Shown: piece after piece, positions 1-6,251 of the stretch
Layout: every line of letters begins with the position of its first letter
How positions within the stretch are numbered: position 1 is the stretch's first letter
From: Lysobacterales bacterium
GTDB taxonomy: Bacteria > Pseudomonadota > Gammaproteobacteria > Xanthomonadales > SZUA-36
Reading direction: 5' to 3'
DNA: 6,509 nt
Assembly: GCA_030637665.1 (NCBI GenBank)
Contig: DAOWGA010000085.1
Span: 1-6,509, forward strand
The notes under the pieces: generated by a model
Database searches by the model: none
Told to the model about the DNA's origin: nothing
What the model saw: only the letters and a program-made list of their open reading frames with translations
Made by a program: the position numbers and the translations under genes

Positions 1-359
1 TGAAGGGGGCAATTGGACGCATTCGGTGCGTGCATGAAGACGCTACGCCAAAGAGAAAGGATTGAATCGGCGGCACTTTACCTGGCGTCGCCAACAGCGT
101 GGTTAACGGAACCGCTGCCGGAATCCGGGGCTATCTCGGTGTAAACGCCGGCCAGGGACGGAAGCTAGCCGGAGACAGTAGTGGCGGACACTGCGATCAG
201 GCGATCCACGTGGCCTGCCTGCTGCAGGCCCGCGTCGCTGAGCAGTAGTACGCGTCGTGCACCCATCGATTCGAACAGGGCAGGGATTCGAATGATCGAC
301 CCTGCTCCGCATTGAACATTGGTTCTCATCCAGTACTGGAAATAGCCGCTTGCTGACAC
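1..359 (-). pseudogene. Iron-containing alcohol dehydrogenase, broken N-terminal part, cut by window edge
   Basis: The first 64 codons from a GTG at 359 look like the N-terminus of a group III iron-dependent alcohol dehydrogenase: CGAGSIIRIPALFESMGARR, then VLLLSDAGLQQAGHVDRLIA, the usual nucleotide-binding start. The frame is closed by TAG at 165-167. Family-like sequence goes on in the same frame (LAGVYTEIAPDSGSGSVN, about 164-81) until a second stop, TAA at 78-80, and then SAADSILSL, which resembles the stretch just before the GGGS cofactor motif. The GGGS motif itself reads as LWRSV, so it is damaged. A full gene would be about 380-400 codons and would run past position 1. The start keeps a good ribosome site and lies 41 bases after the aldehyde dehydrogenase stop, so it was probably the last or a late gene of the operon, oxidising an alcohol to the aldehyde used next door. 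A sequencing error is possible, but two nonsense codons plus a damaged motif favour decay. The family call comes from recalled motifs. Confidence 0.72.
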
Positions 360-365
360 TTTAGT

Positions 366-373
366 TTCCTCTC
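366..373 (-). promoter_or_regulatory. Ribosome binding site of the broken alcohol dehydrogenase
   Basis: On the minus strand GAGAGGAA lies six bases before the GTG at 359. It supports that start and shows that the translation signal of this decayed gene is still intact. Confidence 0.6.
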
Positions 374-400
374 TTCCCGTTGCTTGCTCCGATTCGCAGT

Positions 401-1915
401 TCAGGCTATTGCCTTGTGTACGATCGGGTATAGCATTTTCTGTTGGGGGCGACGCTGGAAGGCCGTGGAAATTACCTTGGTTTCAAGGTATGCCTCGAGC
501 CCTGCGACACCCATCTCCCGGCCAATGCCACTCTCCTTGTATCCGCCGAAGGGTGCGTCGGTGCGCAGCATGTGCCAGTCGTTTATCCAGACGGATCCGG
601 CCTGAATTCGCAAGGCAATTTGCTCGGCATTTACCAGATCCTGGCTCCAGACCCCGGCGGCCAGGCCATAGCTGCTGTCATTGGCCAGCGTGACGGCTTC
701 TTCCACGGTTTCGAATGAAATGACGGACAGCACCGGTCCGAATATCTCCTCGCGGGCCACCTTCATATCGTTGCGAACGCCCGTAATTACAGTCGGTTCG
801 ATGAAAAAACCGTCCTCGCAACCCGGTACGTCGACTTTGTTGCCGCCACAGACAATCTCGGCGCCTTCTTCCCTTGCTGATGCGATATAGCCAAGAACTT
901 TTTCGCCATGTTCGATGGAGGACATTGGCCCCATGGAAGTGGCCAGGTCCAGGGGATCCCCAATGACCAATTGTGCAGCAAGCTCGCGGATACGAGCCAG
1001 GAGCTGATCCTCTACGTCGCTGTGTACCAGTAGGCGGGTGCCTGATTCACAGGCCTGGCCCGAGTTCAGCATGATGCCGAACAGGACGCCGTGAGCCGTC
1101 AACTCGATGTCGGCATCGGGCATGACGATGGCGGCGCTCTTACCGCCCAGTTCCATGGTAAAGCGCTTCAGGGACTGTGCAGCATCGGCCATCAGTTGTT
1201 TGCCCACGCGAGTGGAACCGGTAAAAGATATCTTGTCGATACCGGGGTGCCGGCCGATCGCCGCGCCAACCTCCGCTCCGATGCCATTGACGACGTTTAA
1301 TACACCGTCTGGCAACAGGTCCGCTATCAGTTCGGCACATCGCAGGGTGGAATTGGGGGTCAGTTCCGAAGGCTTGATGACCACGGTATTACCGGCTGCA
1401 ATGGCCGGGATCACCTTGAGCATCATCAGGGCCAGCGGGAAGTTCCATGCGCTGATCAGCCCGCAGACACCGATCGGCTCCTTGATGATACGCGTGTGCG
1501 TTGGCTCCGGTAACGGTCTTGGAGGCAGGTTCTGAATGAACGGGTAGCCTTTTATCAATTCCGCCATCACCTGGCAGATATCGATAATGACCAGCAAGTC
1601 CAGTGAGCTGATTCGGCTGATCGTGCCGCCGGAACTGGAGACCTCCAGGAAAATCAGTTCCTCCGCGTTTTCCTGTATCCGCCCGGCGATGGCGTACAGC
1701 AGTTTCGCCCGATCCTGTGGCGATTGCCCGCGCCAGTTCGGGTCTTCGAAGGCAGAACGCGCGGCGCGTACGGCGCAATCCAGGTCATCACTGTTGCCGA
1801 GGGCCACCTCTGCAATGGCCTCCCCCGTGGCGGGGTTGATAACATTTGTGTAGCGGCCTTCCGAGGGCTGCACGATCTGACCGTTGATAAAGTGATCGAG
1901 CTTTGGAATTGACAT
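401..1915 (-). CDS. NAD(P)-dependent aldehyde dehydrogenase (ALDH superfamily)
   Basis: A 504-residue protein of normal family length that oxidises an aldehyde to a carboxylic acid, in the cytoplasm. Visible motifs in order: substrate/cofactor loop WNFP (157-160, with Asn158 for the oxyanion hole), KPSE (181-184, Lys181 binding the cofactor), FTGSTRVG (231-238, Rossmann turn), MELGGKS (254-260, general base Glu255), GQACESGTR (286-294, nucleophile Cys289), EEIFGPV (389-395) and a C-terminal PFGGYKESGIGRE. All catalytic residues are present. Around 91-100 the usual ETLDSGK-like stretch is replaced by EVSSSGGTIS, so the subfamily is uncertain and the substrate cannot be named. The ATG start has GGAG about nine bases upstream. 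It follows the acyl-CoA dehydrogenase after 103 bases and precedes an alcohol dehydrogenase remnant by 41 bases, which suggests it oxidises an aldehyde formed from an alcohol before CoA activation and beta-oxidation. Confidence 0.93.
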   Translation of the reverse strand: MSIPKLDHFINGQIVQPSEGRYTNVINPATGEAIAEVALGNSDDLDCAVRAARSAFEDPNWRGQSPQDRAKLLYAIAGRIQENAEELIFLEVSSSGGTISRISSLDLLVIIDICQVMAELIKGYPFIQNLPPRPLPEPTHTRIIKEPIGVCGLISAWNFPLALMMLKVIPAIAAGNTVVIKPSELTPNSTLRCAELIADLLPDGVLNVVNGIGAEVGAAIGRHPGIDKISFTGSTRVGKQLMADAAQSLKRFTMELGGKSAAIVMPDADIELTAHGVLFGIMLNSGQACESGTRLLVHSDVEDQLLARIRELAAQLVIGDPLDLATSMGPMSSIEHGEKVLGYIASAREEGAEIVCGGNKVDVPGCEDGFFIEPTVITGVRNDMKVAREEIFGPVLSVISFETVEEAVTLANDSSYGLAAGVWSQDLVNAEQIALRIQAGSVWINDWHMLRTDAPFGGYKESGIGREMGVAGLEAYLETKVISTAFQRRPQQKMLYPIVHKAIA

Positions 1916-1944
1916 GGGCAGCGTCTCCGTATCGTGAGAGTAAA

Positions 1945-1973
1945 ATAATAGGCGCTGGACGCAAATCTTGGAA
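1945..1973 (-). promoter_or_regulatory. Possible weak sigma-70 promoter before the aldehyde dehydrogenase
   Basis: In the 103-base gap upstream of the aldehyde dehydrogenase, the minus strand has TATTAT (1950-1945), five of six matches to the -10 consensus. It lies 17 bases after TTCCAA (1973-1968), which matches the -35 consensus at only three positions. The spacing is ideal and the gap is much longer than others in the cluster, but the -35 element is poor. It could give the aldehyde/alcohol dehydrogenase pair its own transcript. No clear terminator hairpin is seen in this gap. Confidence 0.25.
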
Positions 1974-2018
1974 TGACCGTTTGAACCAGAATACTTAACT
2001 TAATTGGCCGCCGGTAGC

Positions 2019-3167
2019 CTATTTCAACAATTCGCGGCTGATCAGTTCCTTCATGATTTCGGTGGTGCCGGCATAGATACGCTGGACACGTGCATCCACG
2101 TAGGCTCTGGAGATGCCGTACTCTTTCATATAGCCGTAACCGCCGTGCAGTTGCAGACAGGTATCCGCTACCCGGCCCTGCATCTCGGTGCAGGACATCT
2201 TGGCCATGCTGGCAGTAGCCGCATCCAGTTCGCCGCGCATTAACAGCCGCGCGCACTCCTCGATAAAGGAGCGGTGTATGCGTGCATCGGTCGCCGCTTC
2301 AGCCATCTTGAACCGGGTATTCTGCAATGTGGCGATCGGGGCACCGAAAGCCTTGCGCTCTTTGACGTAGGCTACAGTCTGCTCAATCATGCCCTCTGCC
2401 GCAGCGACGGCAGTCACCGACACCATCAGACGCTCACGTTGCAACTCGTTCATCAATATGGCAAAGCCCCGGTCCAGTTCGCCCAGAATGGCAGACATGG
2501 GCACTCTGACATCTTCGAAGAACAGTTCGGAAGTATCAGAGGGATGCAGGCCAATTTTTTCCAGATTACGTCCTCGCTGGAAACCCGGTGTGTCGGCGTC
2601 AACCAGGAACAAGGTGATCCCCCTGGAACCGGGCACATCCATAGTGGTACGTGCCACCACCGCTACAACATCGCAGTGTTGGCCATTAGTAATGAAGGTC
2701 TTGGAGCCGTTGATCAGGTAGTCATTTCCGTCGCGTCTAGCGGTAGTGCGGATGCCTTGCAGGTCACTGCCGGCTCCCGGTTCCGTCATGGCCACCGCTC
2801 CGACGCACTCGCCGGTCACCATGTTTGGCAGGTACCGCTGCTTCTGCTCTTCCGTACCATGGTGGAGAATATAGGGGCAGACAACATCGGAATGAACAGC
2901 CACACTGCCGCCAATTCCAGCGAAGTTGGCCCGAAAAGTCTCTTCCATGATGACCATGGAAAACAGGAAGTTGGCGCCTATACCACCGTACTCCTCGGGA
3001 ATATCCACCGCCAGGAGGCCCTGATCACCCATTCTGTTCCACAGTTCCCGGGGAATGATCTCGTCTTTCTCCCACTGTACGTAATGAGGTTCGATTTCGG
3101 TTTCAACAAAACGGCAAACGTTCTGCCGAAACAACTCCAGTTCTTCCTTCAACTCATCGCTGTACAT
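2019..3167 (-). CDS. Acyl-CoA dehydrogenase, LCAD/isovaleryl-CoA dehydrogenase catalytic type
   Basis: A 382-residue FAD flavoprotein that introduces the trans-2 double bond into an acyl-CoA. An N-terminal helical domain (LFRQNVCRFVETEIEPHYVQ) is followed by the flavin/substrate motif AMTEPGAGSDLQGIRTTA (126-143), the FITNG strand (158-162), KAFGAPIATLQ and the C-terminal LHGGYGYMKEY and RIYAGTTEIMKELISRELL. The catalytic Glu of MCAD-type enzymes (YEGT) is Ala366 here (YAGT). As in LCAD and isovaleryl-CoA dehydrogenase, the base is instead expected on the earlier helix, where Glu245 sits in ELQRERLM. This points to a long-chain or branched substrate, but specificity cannot be read from sequence alone. 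The start is the ATG at 3167: GGAGGAG lies five bases upstream, and a GTG at 3182 in the same frame would put that ribosome site inside the gene. It lies 25 bases after the MaoC hydratase gene, so both are likely on one transcript. Confidence 0.93.
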   Translation of the reverse strand: MYSDELKEELELFRQNVCRFVETEIEPHYVQWEKDEIIPRELWNRMGDQGLLAVDIPEEYGGIGANFLFSMVIMEETFRANFAGIGGSVAVHSDVVCPYILHHGTEEQKQRYLPNMVTGECVGAVAMTEPGAGSDLQGIRTTARRDGNDYLINGSKTFITNGQHCDVVAVVARTTMDVPGSRGITLFLVDADTPGFQRGRNLEKIGLHPSDTSELFFEDVRVPMSAILGELDRGFAILMNELQRERLMVSVTAVAAAEGMIEQTVAYVKERKAFGAPIATLQNTRFKMAEAATDARIHRSFIEECARLLMRGELDAATASMAKMSCTEMQGRVADTCLQLHGGYGYMKEYGISRAYVDARVQRIYAGTTEIMKELISRELLK

Positions 3168-3172
3168 GATTG

Positions 3173-3179
3173 CTCCTCC
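3173..3179 (-). promoter_or_regulatory. Ribosome binding site deciding the acyl-CoA dehydrogenase start
   Basis: GGAGGAG on the minus strand lies five bases before the ATG at 3167. It is a near-perfect Shine-Dalgarno site and argues against the in-frame GTG at 3182. Confidence 0.75.
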
Positions 3180-3192
3180 CACTCAATCGGGC

Positions 3193-3594
3193 TTAGATCG
3201 CTACCACAGCTTCACCAACCAGGGTCCGCTCACCATTGGCTTTGACGGCCTGGATTTCACAGCTGGCCAGTTTCTCCCCGTCTTTTTCGACCAATTCCAC
3301 TACTTTACCGGAGCAGGTAATCACGTCCTGCAAATGGGTAATAGCGGCAAACCTGGTGCTAAAACGGCGTAGCCTGGATTGTGGTTGCCAGTTAGTCAGC
3401 ATCCGGCCGAGATAGGCCATGGACAACATGCCGTGGGCGAAGACATCAGGCATGCCGGAGTTCCTGGCAAAATCGGAATCGATATGAATAGGATTATGAT
3501 CACCGGACGCACCCGCATAAAGAGCCAGTGTATAACGGCTGATTGGTGCCAGTTCCAGTCTCGGAATTTCAGTTCCCACCTGAATATCAGTCAT
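3193..3594 (-). CDS. MaoC-like (R)-specific enoyl-CoA hydratase, active-site-bearing member of a pair
   Basis: A 133-residue single hot-dog domain. Residues 26-40 carry the hydratase-2 motif YAGASGDHNPIHIDS, with Asp32, Asn34 and His37 in the positions of the catalytic Asp-His pair; it is followed by FARNSGMPDVFAHGML, the conserved substrate-side loop. The likely reaction is hydration of a trans-2-enoyl-CoA to the 3-hydroxyacyl-CoA. The protein is short for a hydratase acting alone, and the gene before it encodes a second hot-dog protein with a degenerate site. The two probably form a heteromer, as ChsH1/ChsH2 do in mycobacterial steroid side-chain degradation. Two ATG codons compete: 3600 overlaps the upstream stop as ATGA but has AGGAG only two bases away, while 3594 has the same AGGAG at eight bases, so 3594 is preferred. 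Translation is probably coupled to the upstream gene. Confidence 0.88.
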   Translation of the reverse strand: MTDIQVGTEIPRLELAPISRYTLALYAGASGDHNPIHIDSDFARNSGMPDVFAHGMLSMAYLGRMLTNWQPQSRLRRFSTRFAAITHLQDVITCSGKVVELVEKDGEKLASCEIQAVKANGERTLVGEAVVAI

Positions 3595-3596
3595 GG

Positions 3597-4049
3597 TCAT
3601 TTCTCCTGGAGATTTCGGTAAACCAGCGTTTGCCGGGCTTTTGCTTGCAACTCACCATCCTGGTTTGTGTAGCTGTTTTCACAGACGACAAATTCCAGAG
3701 CGCCACCTTTCTTGTCGAACATGTCCACGATTTTGGATGTCACGGTGATCGTGTCACCAGCACAAATGTCACCGAAGTATTCAAACTCCTGGGATCCATG
3801 GAGGATACGGCCGATATCCATATCGAGCAGTTTCAATACGGGCGGCATGTCCGGGCCACCCAAATCCAGCGCCATGAGAAAAGTGGGCGGAGCCGGAATA
3901 TCGCTGTAACCGACTTTCCTGGCAGCACTCTGTTCGGCGTAAATAGAGTTGATTTCGCCAATGGCCTTGGCGAAAAAACGCAGCCGCCCGCGCTCGACTT
4001 CGACAGTAAAGGGATCGAACTCGTGGCCAATCTTGTTTCGATCCAGCAC
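3597..4049 (-). CDS. MaoC-like / FAS1-type dehydratase-domain protein with degenerate active site
   Basis: A 150-residue hot-dog protein similar to the N-terminal MaoC dehydratase family (FAS1-like). The start RNKIGHEFDPFTVEVERG, then FFAKAIGEINSIYAEQSAAR (25-44), GYSDIPAPPTFLMAL (47-61) and HGSQEFEYFGDICAGDTI (84-101) are typical. At the position of the GDxNPxH catalytic motif it reads GEINSIY (31-37), so the Asp is Glu and the His is Tyr. It is therefore unlikely to be a hydratase alone and more likely the structural or substrate-binding subunit of a heteromer with the next gene product. The start is GTG at 4049: AGGAG lies six bases upstream, and the GTG shares one base with the thiolase TAG (TAGTG). 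Its own TGA overlaps the ATG at 3600. Unlike ChsH2-type partners, it carries no DUF35/OB-fold extension. Confidence 0.85.
   Translation of the reverse strand: MLDRNKIGHEFDPFTVEVERGRLRFFAKAIGEINSIYAEQSAARKVGYSDIPAPPTFLMALDLGGPDMPPVLKLLDMDIGRILHGSQEFEYFGDICAGDTITVTSKIVDMFDKKGGALEFVVCENSYTNQDGELQAKARQTLVYRNLQEK
3603..3607 (-). promoter_or_regulatory. Ribosome binding site choosing between two MaoC start codons
   Basis: AGGAG on the minus strand stands two bases before the ATG at 3600 and eight bases before the ATG at 3594. The eight-base distance is the workable one, so the protein probably starts MTDIQVG rather than MTMTDIQ. Confidence 0.65.
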
Positions 4050-5221
4050 TACAGACTCCTGTACATTGTTACAACGGCGGCGCCACCCAGGCCGAGATTG
4101 TGCTGCAGACCAATTCTGGCACCTGCAACCTGGCGTTGCTCAGCCTCGCCGCGCAGTTGCGTCACCAATTCAAAACACTGGGCCAGACCTGTGGCGCCAA
4201 TGGGATGCCCCTTGGACATCAGGCCACCGGAGGGGTTGACGACAAACTTGCCACCGTAGGTGTTGTCGCCATCGGCCACCAACTTGCTGGCTTCGCCCGC
4301 TGGACACAGACCGATACCTTCATAGGTGATCACCTCGTTGATGGTGAAGCAGTCGTGCAACTCGACAACGTCAATATCTTCAGCGCCAAGACCCGCCTGC
4401 TCGTAGACGGTGTCGGCGGCGCGGCGGGTCATATCAGCGCCAACCAGGTTGATGGGATTTTCCCAACTGGCGGCGGTATCGGTGGCCATGGACTGGCCGG
4501 CGATTTCCACACCCCGCCCGATGCCATGACGCCTGGCGAATGCGTCACTGCAGATGATCGCGGCGCCTGCACCACAGGTGGGCGGGCAGCACATCAGGCG
4601 GGTCAGGTAATCCATATACATAACCGGTGCTTCCGTCGCCGCTTCTTCAGTGAGCGGCGTGTTAAACAGGGCATAGGGGTTCATCACCGCGTGGCTGCGG
4701 GTCTTCACCGCCACCTTGGCGAACAGGTCGGCAGTTGCACCATACTTCTCCATATAGTGACTGCCGGCGGCGCCAAAACAGCGTAGGGCCAGCGGCGCTT
4801 GCGGATATTCCATGTCGTCCAGCACCTTGAGGAAATTATCAAAGGGGGACTCCCGGTCATCCCACATCGAACCCAGTGCGCCCGGTTGCATCTCTTCAAA
4901 GCCGAAGGCCAGGGCGCATTCTACCGCCCCACTCTCCACCGCTTGACGGGCCAGGAAGATAGCGGTAGAACCGGAGGAACAGTTGTTGTTGACGTTGACC
5001 ACCGGAATACCTGTCATATAGGCATCGTAGAGCGCATATTGGGCGCAGGTAGAATCACCGTAGATGTAACTGCCGTAGGCCTGTTCAATCAGTGTGTGAT
5101 CGATACCGGCATCGGCTACGGCGCCCCGGATGGCCCTGGATGCCATCACTCGATAGGGTTCCTGTTTTCCCGGCTTGGAGAATTTCACCAAATCCACGCC
5201 GGCGACTATAGGCTTGATCAT
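4049..5221 (-). CDS. SCP-x type (sterol carrier protein X) thiolase / lipid-transfer protein
   Basis: A 390-residue thiolase-fold enzyme, expected to cleave a 3-oxoacyl-CoA with CoA to release acetyl- or propionyl-CoA. Visible sites: nucleophile Cys81 in NNNCSSGST, HDCFTINE (289-296, His289), and GHPIGATG (338-345, His339). In classical thiolases a second catalytic Cys sits in a CxG motif near the C-terminus. Here that place reads QHNLGLGGA (373-381), the hallmark of the SCP-x/SCP2 thiolase family, which prefers bulky or 2-methyl-branched substrates such as sterol side chains. The protein has the thiolase domain only, with no C-terminal SCP2 lipid-binding domain. AGGAG six bases before the ATG supports the start, and the SDR stop is only 11 bases upstream. 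A non-catalytic lipid-transfer annotation would be misleading, since Cys81 and both His residues are present. Many relatives need a small DUF35 partner, which is not in this window. Confidence 0.92.
   Translation of the reverse strand: MIKPIVAGVDLVKFSKPGKQEPYRVMASRAIRGAVADAGIDHTLIEQAYGSYIYGDSTCAQYALYDAYMTGIPVVNVNNNCSSGSTAIFLARQAVESGAVECALAFGFEEMQPGALGSMWDDRESPFDNFLKVLDDMEYPQAPLALRCFGAAGSHYMEKYGATADLFAKVAVKTRSHAVMNPYALFNTPLTEEAATEAPVMYMDYLTRLMCCPPTCGAGAAIICSDAFARRHGIGRGVEIAGQSMATDTAASWENPINLVGADMTRRAADTVYEQAGLGAEDIDVVELHDCFTINEVITYEGIGLCPAGEASKLVADGDNTYGGKFVVNPSGGLMSKGHPIGATGLAQCFELVTQLRGEAEQRQVAGARIGLQHNLGLGGAAVVTMYRSL
4056..4060 (-). promoter_or_regulatory. Ribosome binding site supporting a GTG start
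   Basis: AGGAG inside the end of the thiolase gene lies six bases before the GTG at 4049. It supports this non-ATG start and translational coupling to the thiolase. Confidence 0.65.
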
Positions 5222-5227
5222 AACGCT

Positions 5228-5232
5228 CTCCT
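5228..5232 (-). promoter_or_regulatory. Ribosome binding site of the SCP-x thiolase
   Basis: AGGAG on the minus strand directly follows the SDR stop codon and lies six bases before the thiolase ATG at 5221. The two genes are therefore tightly linked in one transcript. Confidence 0.65.
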
Positions 5233-6147
5233 CTATTGGGGCATTTCGATGCCGAGGTTACTGAATACCGGTCCAAAGGTGTCCTGGATACCCGCGGGAT
5301 GGCTTGATTCCGCAAAGTCACACACTTGGTCCCAGGCTTTCTCGATGGTCTGTGCGGTCAGTTCACTCTTGGGGTCGAAGAATGCACCCCGAGTTCGTTC
5401 CCAGCGCAATTTCGAAATCCAGCCTGCACCGGCCTCATACAGGCCGCCGGTCTCTTCGCTCTGTTCTGAGCAAAGTTTCACCACCAGCGGTGTGACAAAT
5501 TCGGGCTTGAGCGCCTCGATCACTTCCTTCGGCAAAATGGATTCCAATAGCCGCGATCCCGCTACTGGCGCAATGGTGTTGACTTTGATCCCCTTGCGCG
5601 CCCCTTCCAGAGCCAGGGTTTGGCTTAAACCGTGGATGCCCAGCTTGGCAAATGAGTAGTTGGCCTGGCCGAAGTTTCCATAAATACCGGCAGCCGAAGC
5701 GGTGTTCACGATGCGACCATACTCCTGCTCCAGCATATGGGGCCAAGCAGCCTTGGTGACTTTGTAAGTACCCAGTGCATGCACGCGATAGATCAGGTCC
5801 CAGTCGACATCGGTCATTTTTGCGAAAGAGACGTCGCGCAATATTCCCGCGTTATTGACCACCACGTCAATCCGGTCGAAGTTATCGATCGCGATCTGGA
5901 TTATCCGGTCACCGTCTTCAACAGAGTCGTAGCTGGCAACAGCTTCGCCGCCGAAGGACTGGATTTCCGCTACTACTCCGTCCGCGGCTTCACTGCTCTT
6001 TCCTGCACCGTGAGCGCTACCACCCAGGTCATTGACCACCACGCGGGCGCCGCGCCGTGCGAACTCCAACGCGTGTGAGCGGCCGAGGCCAGCGCCAGCG
6101 CCGGTCACAACCACAACCCGTTCATCAAATCTCATGGTATTACTCAT
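5233..6147 (-). CDS. SDR 3-hydroxyacyl-CoA dehydrogenase, peroxisomal MFE-2/HSD17B4 type
   Basis: A 304-residue short-chain dehydrogenase that most likely oxidises a (3R)-hydroxyacyl-CoA to the 3-oxoacyl-CoA with NAD+. It shows the cofactor motif TGAGAGLG (15-22), NDLGGS after the second strand (Asp for NAD preference), NNAG (98-101), catalytic Ser151, and Tyr164/Lys168 in YSFAK. GIYGNFGQANYS, NTIAPVAGSR and GAGWISKLRWERT are hallmarks of the dehydrogenase part of eukaryotic multifunctional enzyme type 2. As I recall the human protein, its catalytic residues carry the same numbers (151, 164, 168), and similarity continues into the CDFAESSHPAGIQ tail, so this corresponds to the whole SDR part without the fused hydratase and SCP2 parts. 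The ATG at 6147 is chosen because MSNTMRF matches the short lead of MFE-2 and AGG lies nine bases upstream. ATG at 6135 (GGAG 12 bases upstream) and TTG at 6168 are alternatives. It is followed after 11 bases by the thiolase. Confidence 0.93.
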   Translation of the reverse strand: MSNTMRFDERVVVVTGAGAGLGRSHALEFARRGARVVVNDLGGSAHGAGKSSEAADGVVAEIQSFGGEAVASYDSVEDGDRIIQIAIDNFDRIDVVVNNAGILRDVSFAKMTDVDWDLIYRVHALGTYKVTKAAWPHMLEQEYGRIVNTASAAGIYGNFGQANYSFAKLGIHGLSQTLALEGARKGIKVNTIAPVAGSRLLESILPKEVIEALKPEFVTPLVVKLCSEQSEETGGLYEAGAGWISKLRWERTRGAFFDPKSELTAQTIEKAWDQVCDFAESSHPAGIQDTFGPVFSNLGIEMPQ

Positions 6148-6251
6148 CTCCGTAATCCTGTGTGCCAAATCGATGGCTTAACTATGCACCCAGAATGTTG
6201 CGGAGAAAATGTCCGGATAGCTCTAATACCTTAACCAAAATTATTAGCGGA
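6148..6251. other. Intergenic gap between CoA transferase and SDR
   Basis: A 104-base, AT-richer gap. I see no convincing terminator hairpin and no good -35/-10 pair with correct spacing on the minus strand. With its length it could hold a promoter or regulator site for the SDR-thiolase-MaoC-ACAD unit, but nothing specific can be supported. Confidence 0.4.

Noticed and set aside
103..312. Minus-strand frame of 69 codons within the alcohol dehydrogenase remnant, considered as a frameshifted continuation
   Set aside because: Family-like sequence stays in the original frame after the stop codon, so this frame is only a shadow.
2003..2018. GC-rich GGCCGCCGGTAGCC stretch considered as a terminator after the acyl-CoA dehydrogenase
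   Set aside because: The possible stem is very short and is not followed by a run of T on the minus strand.
1654..2256. Minus-strand frame of 200 codons overlapping the ends of the ALDH and ACAD genes
   Set aside because: It is an alternative frame of both genes: Arg-rich, without motifs, and bridging an intergenic gap.
2274..3245. Long plus-strand open frame (323 codons) opposite the acyl-CoA dehydrogenase
   Set aside because: It mirrors a clear conserved gene on the other strand, its translation shows no recognisable family motif, and long antisense frames are common opposite GC-biased genes.
3543..4259. Plus-strand open frame of 238 codons across the MaoC and thiolase junction
   Set aside because: It lies opposite two well-supported genes, has a low-complexity Pro/Arg-rich end, and no recognisable domain.
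4799..5659. Plus-strand open frame of 286 codons opposite the thiolase and SDR
   Set aside because: It covers the junction of two real minus-strand genes and looks like a shadow frame.
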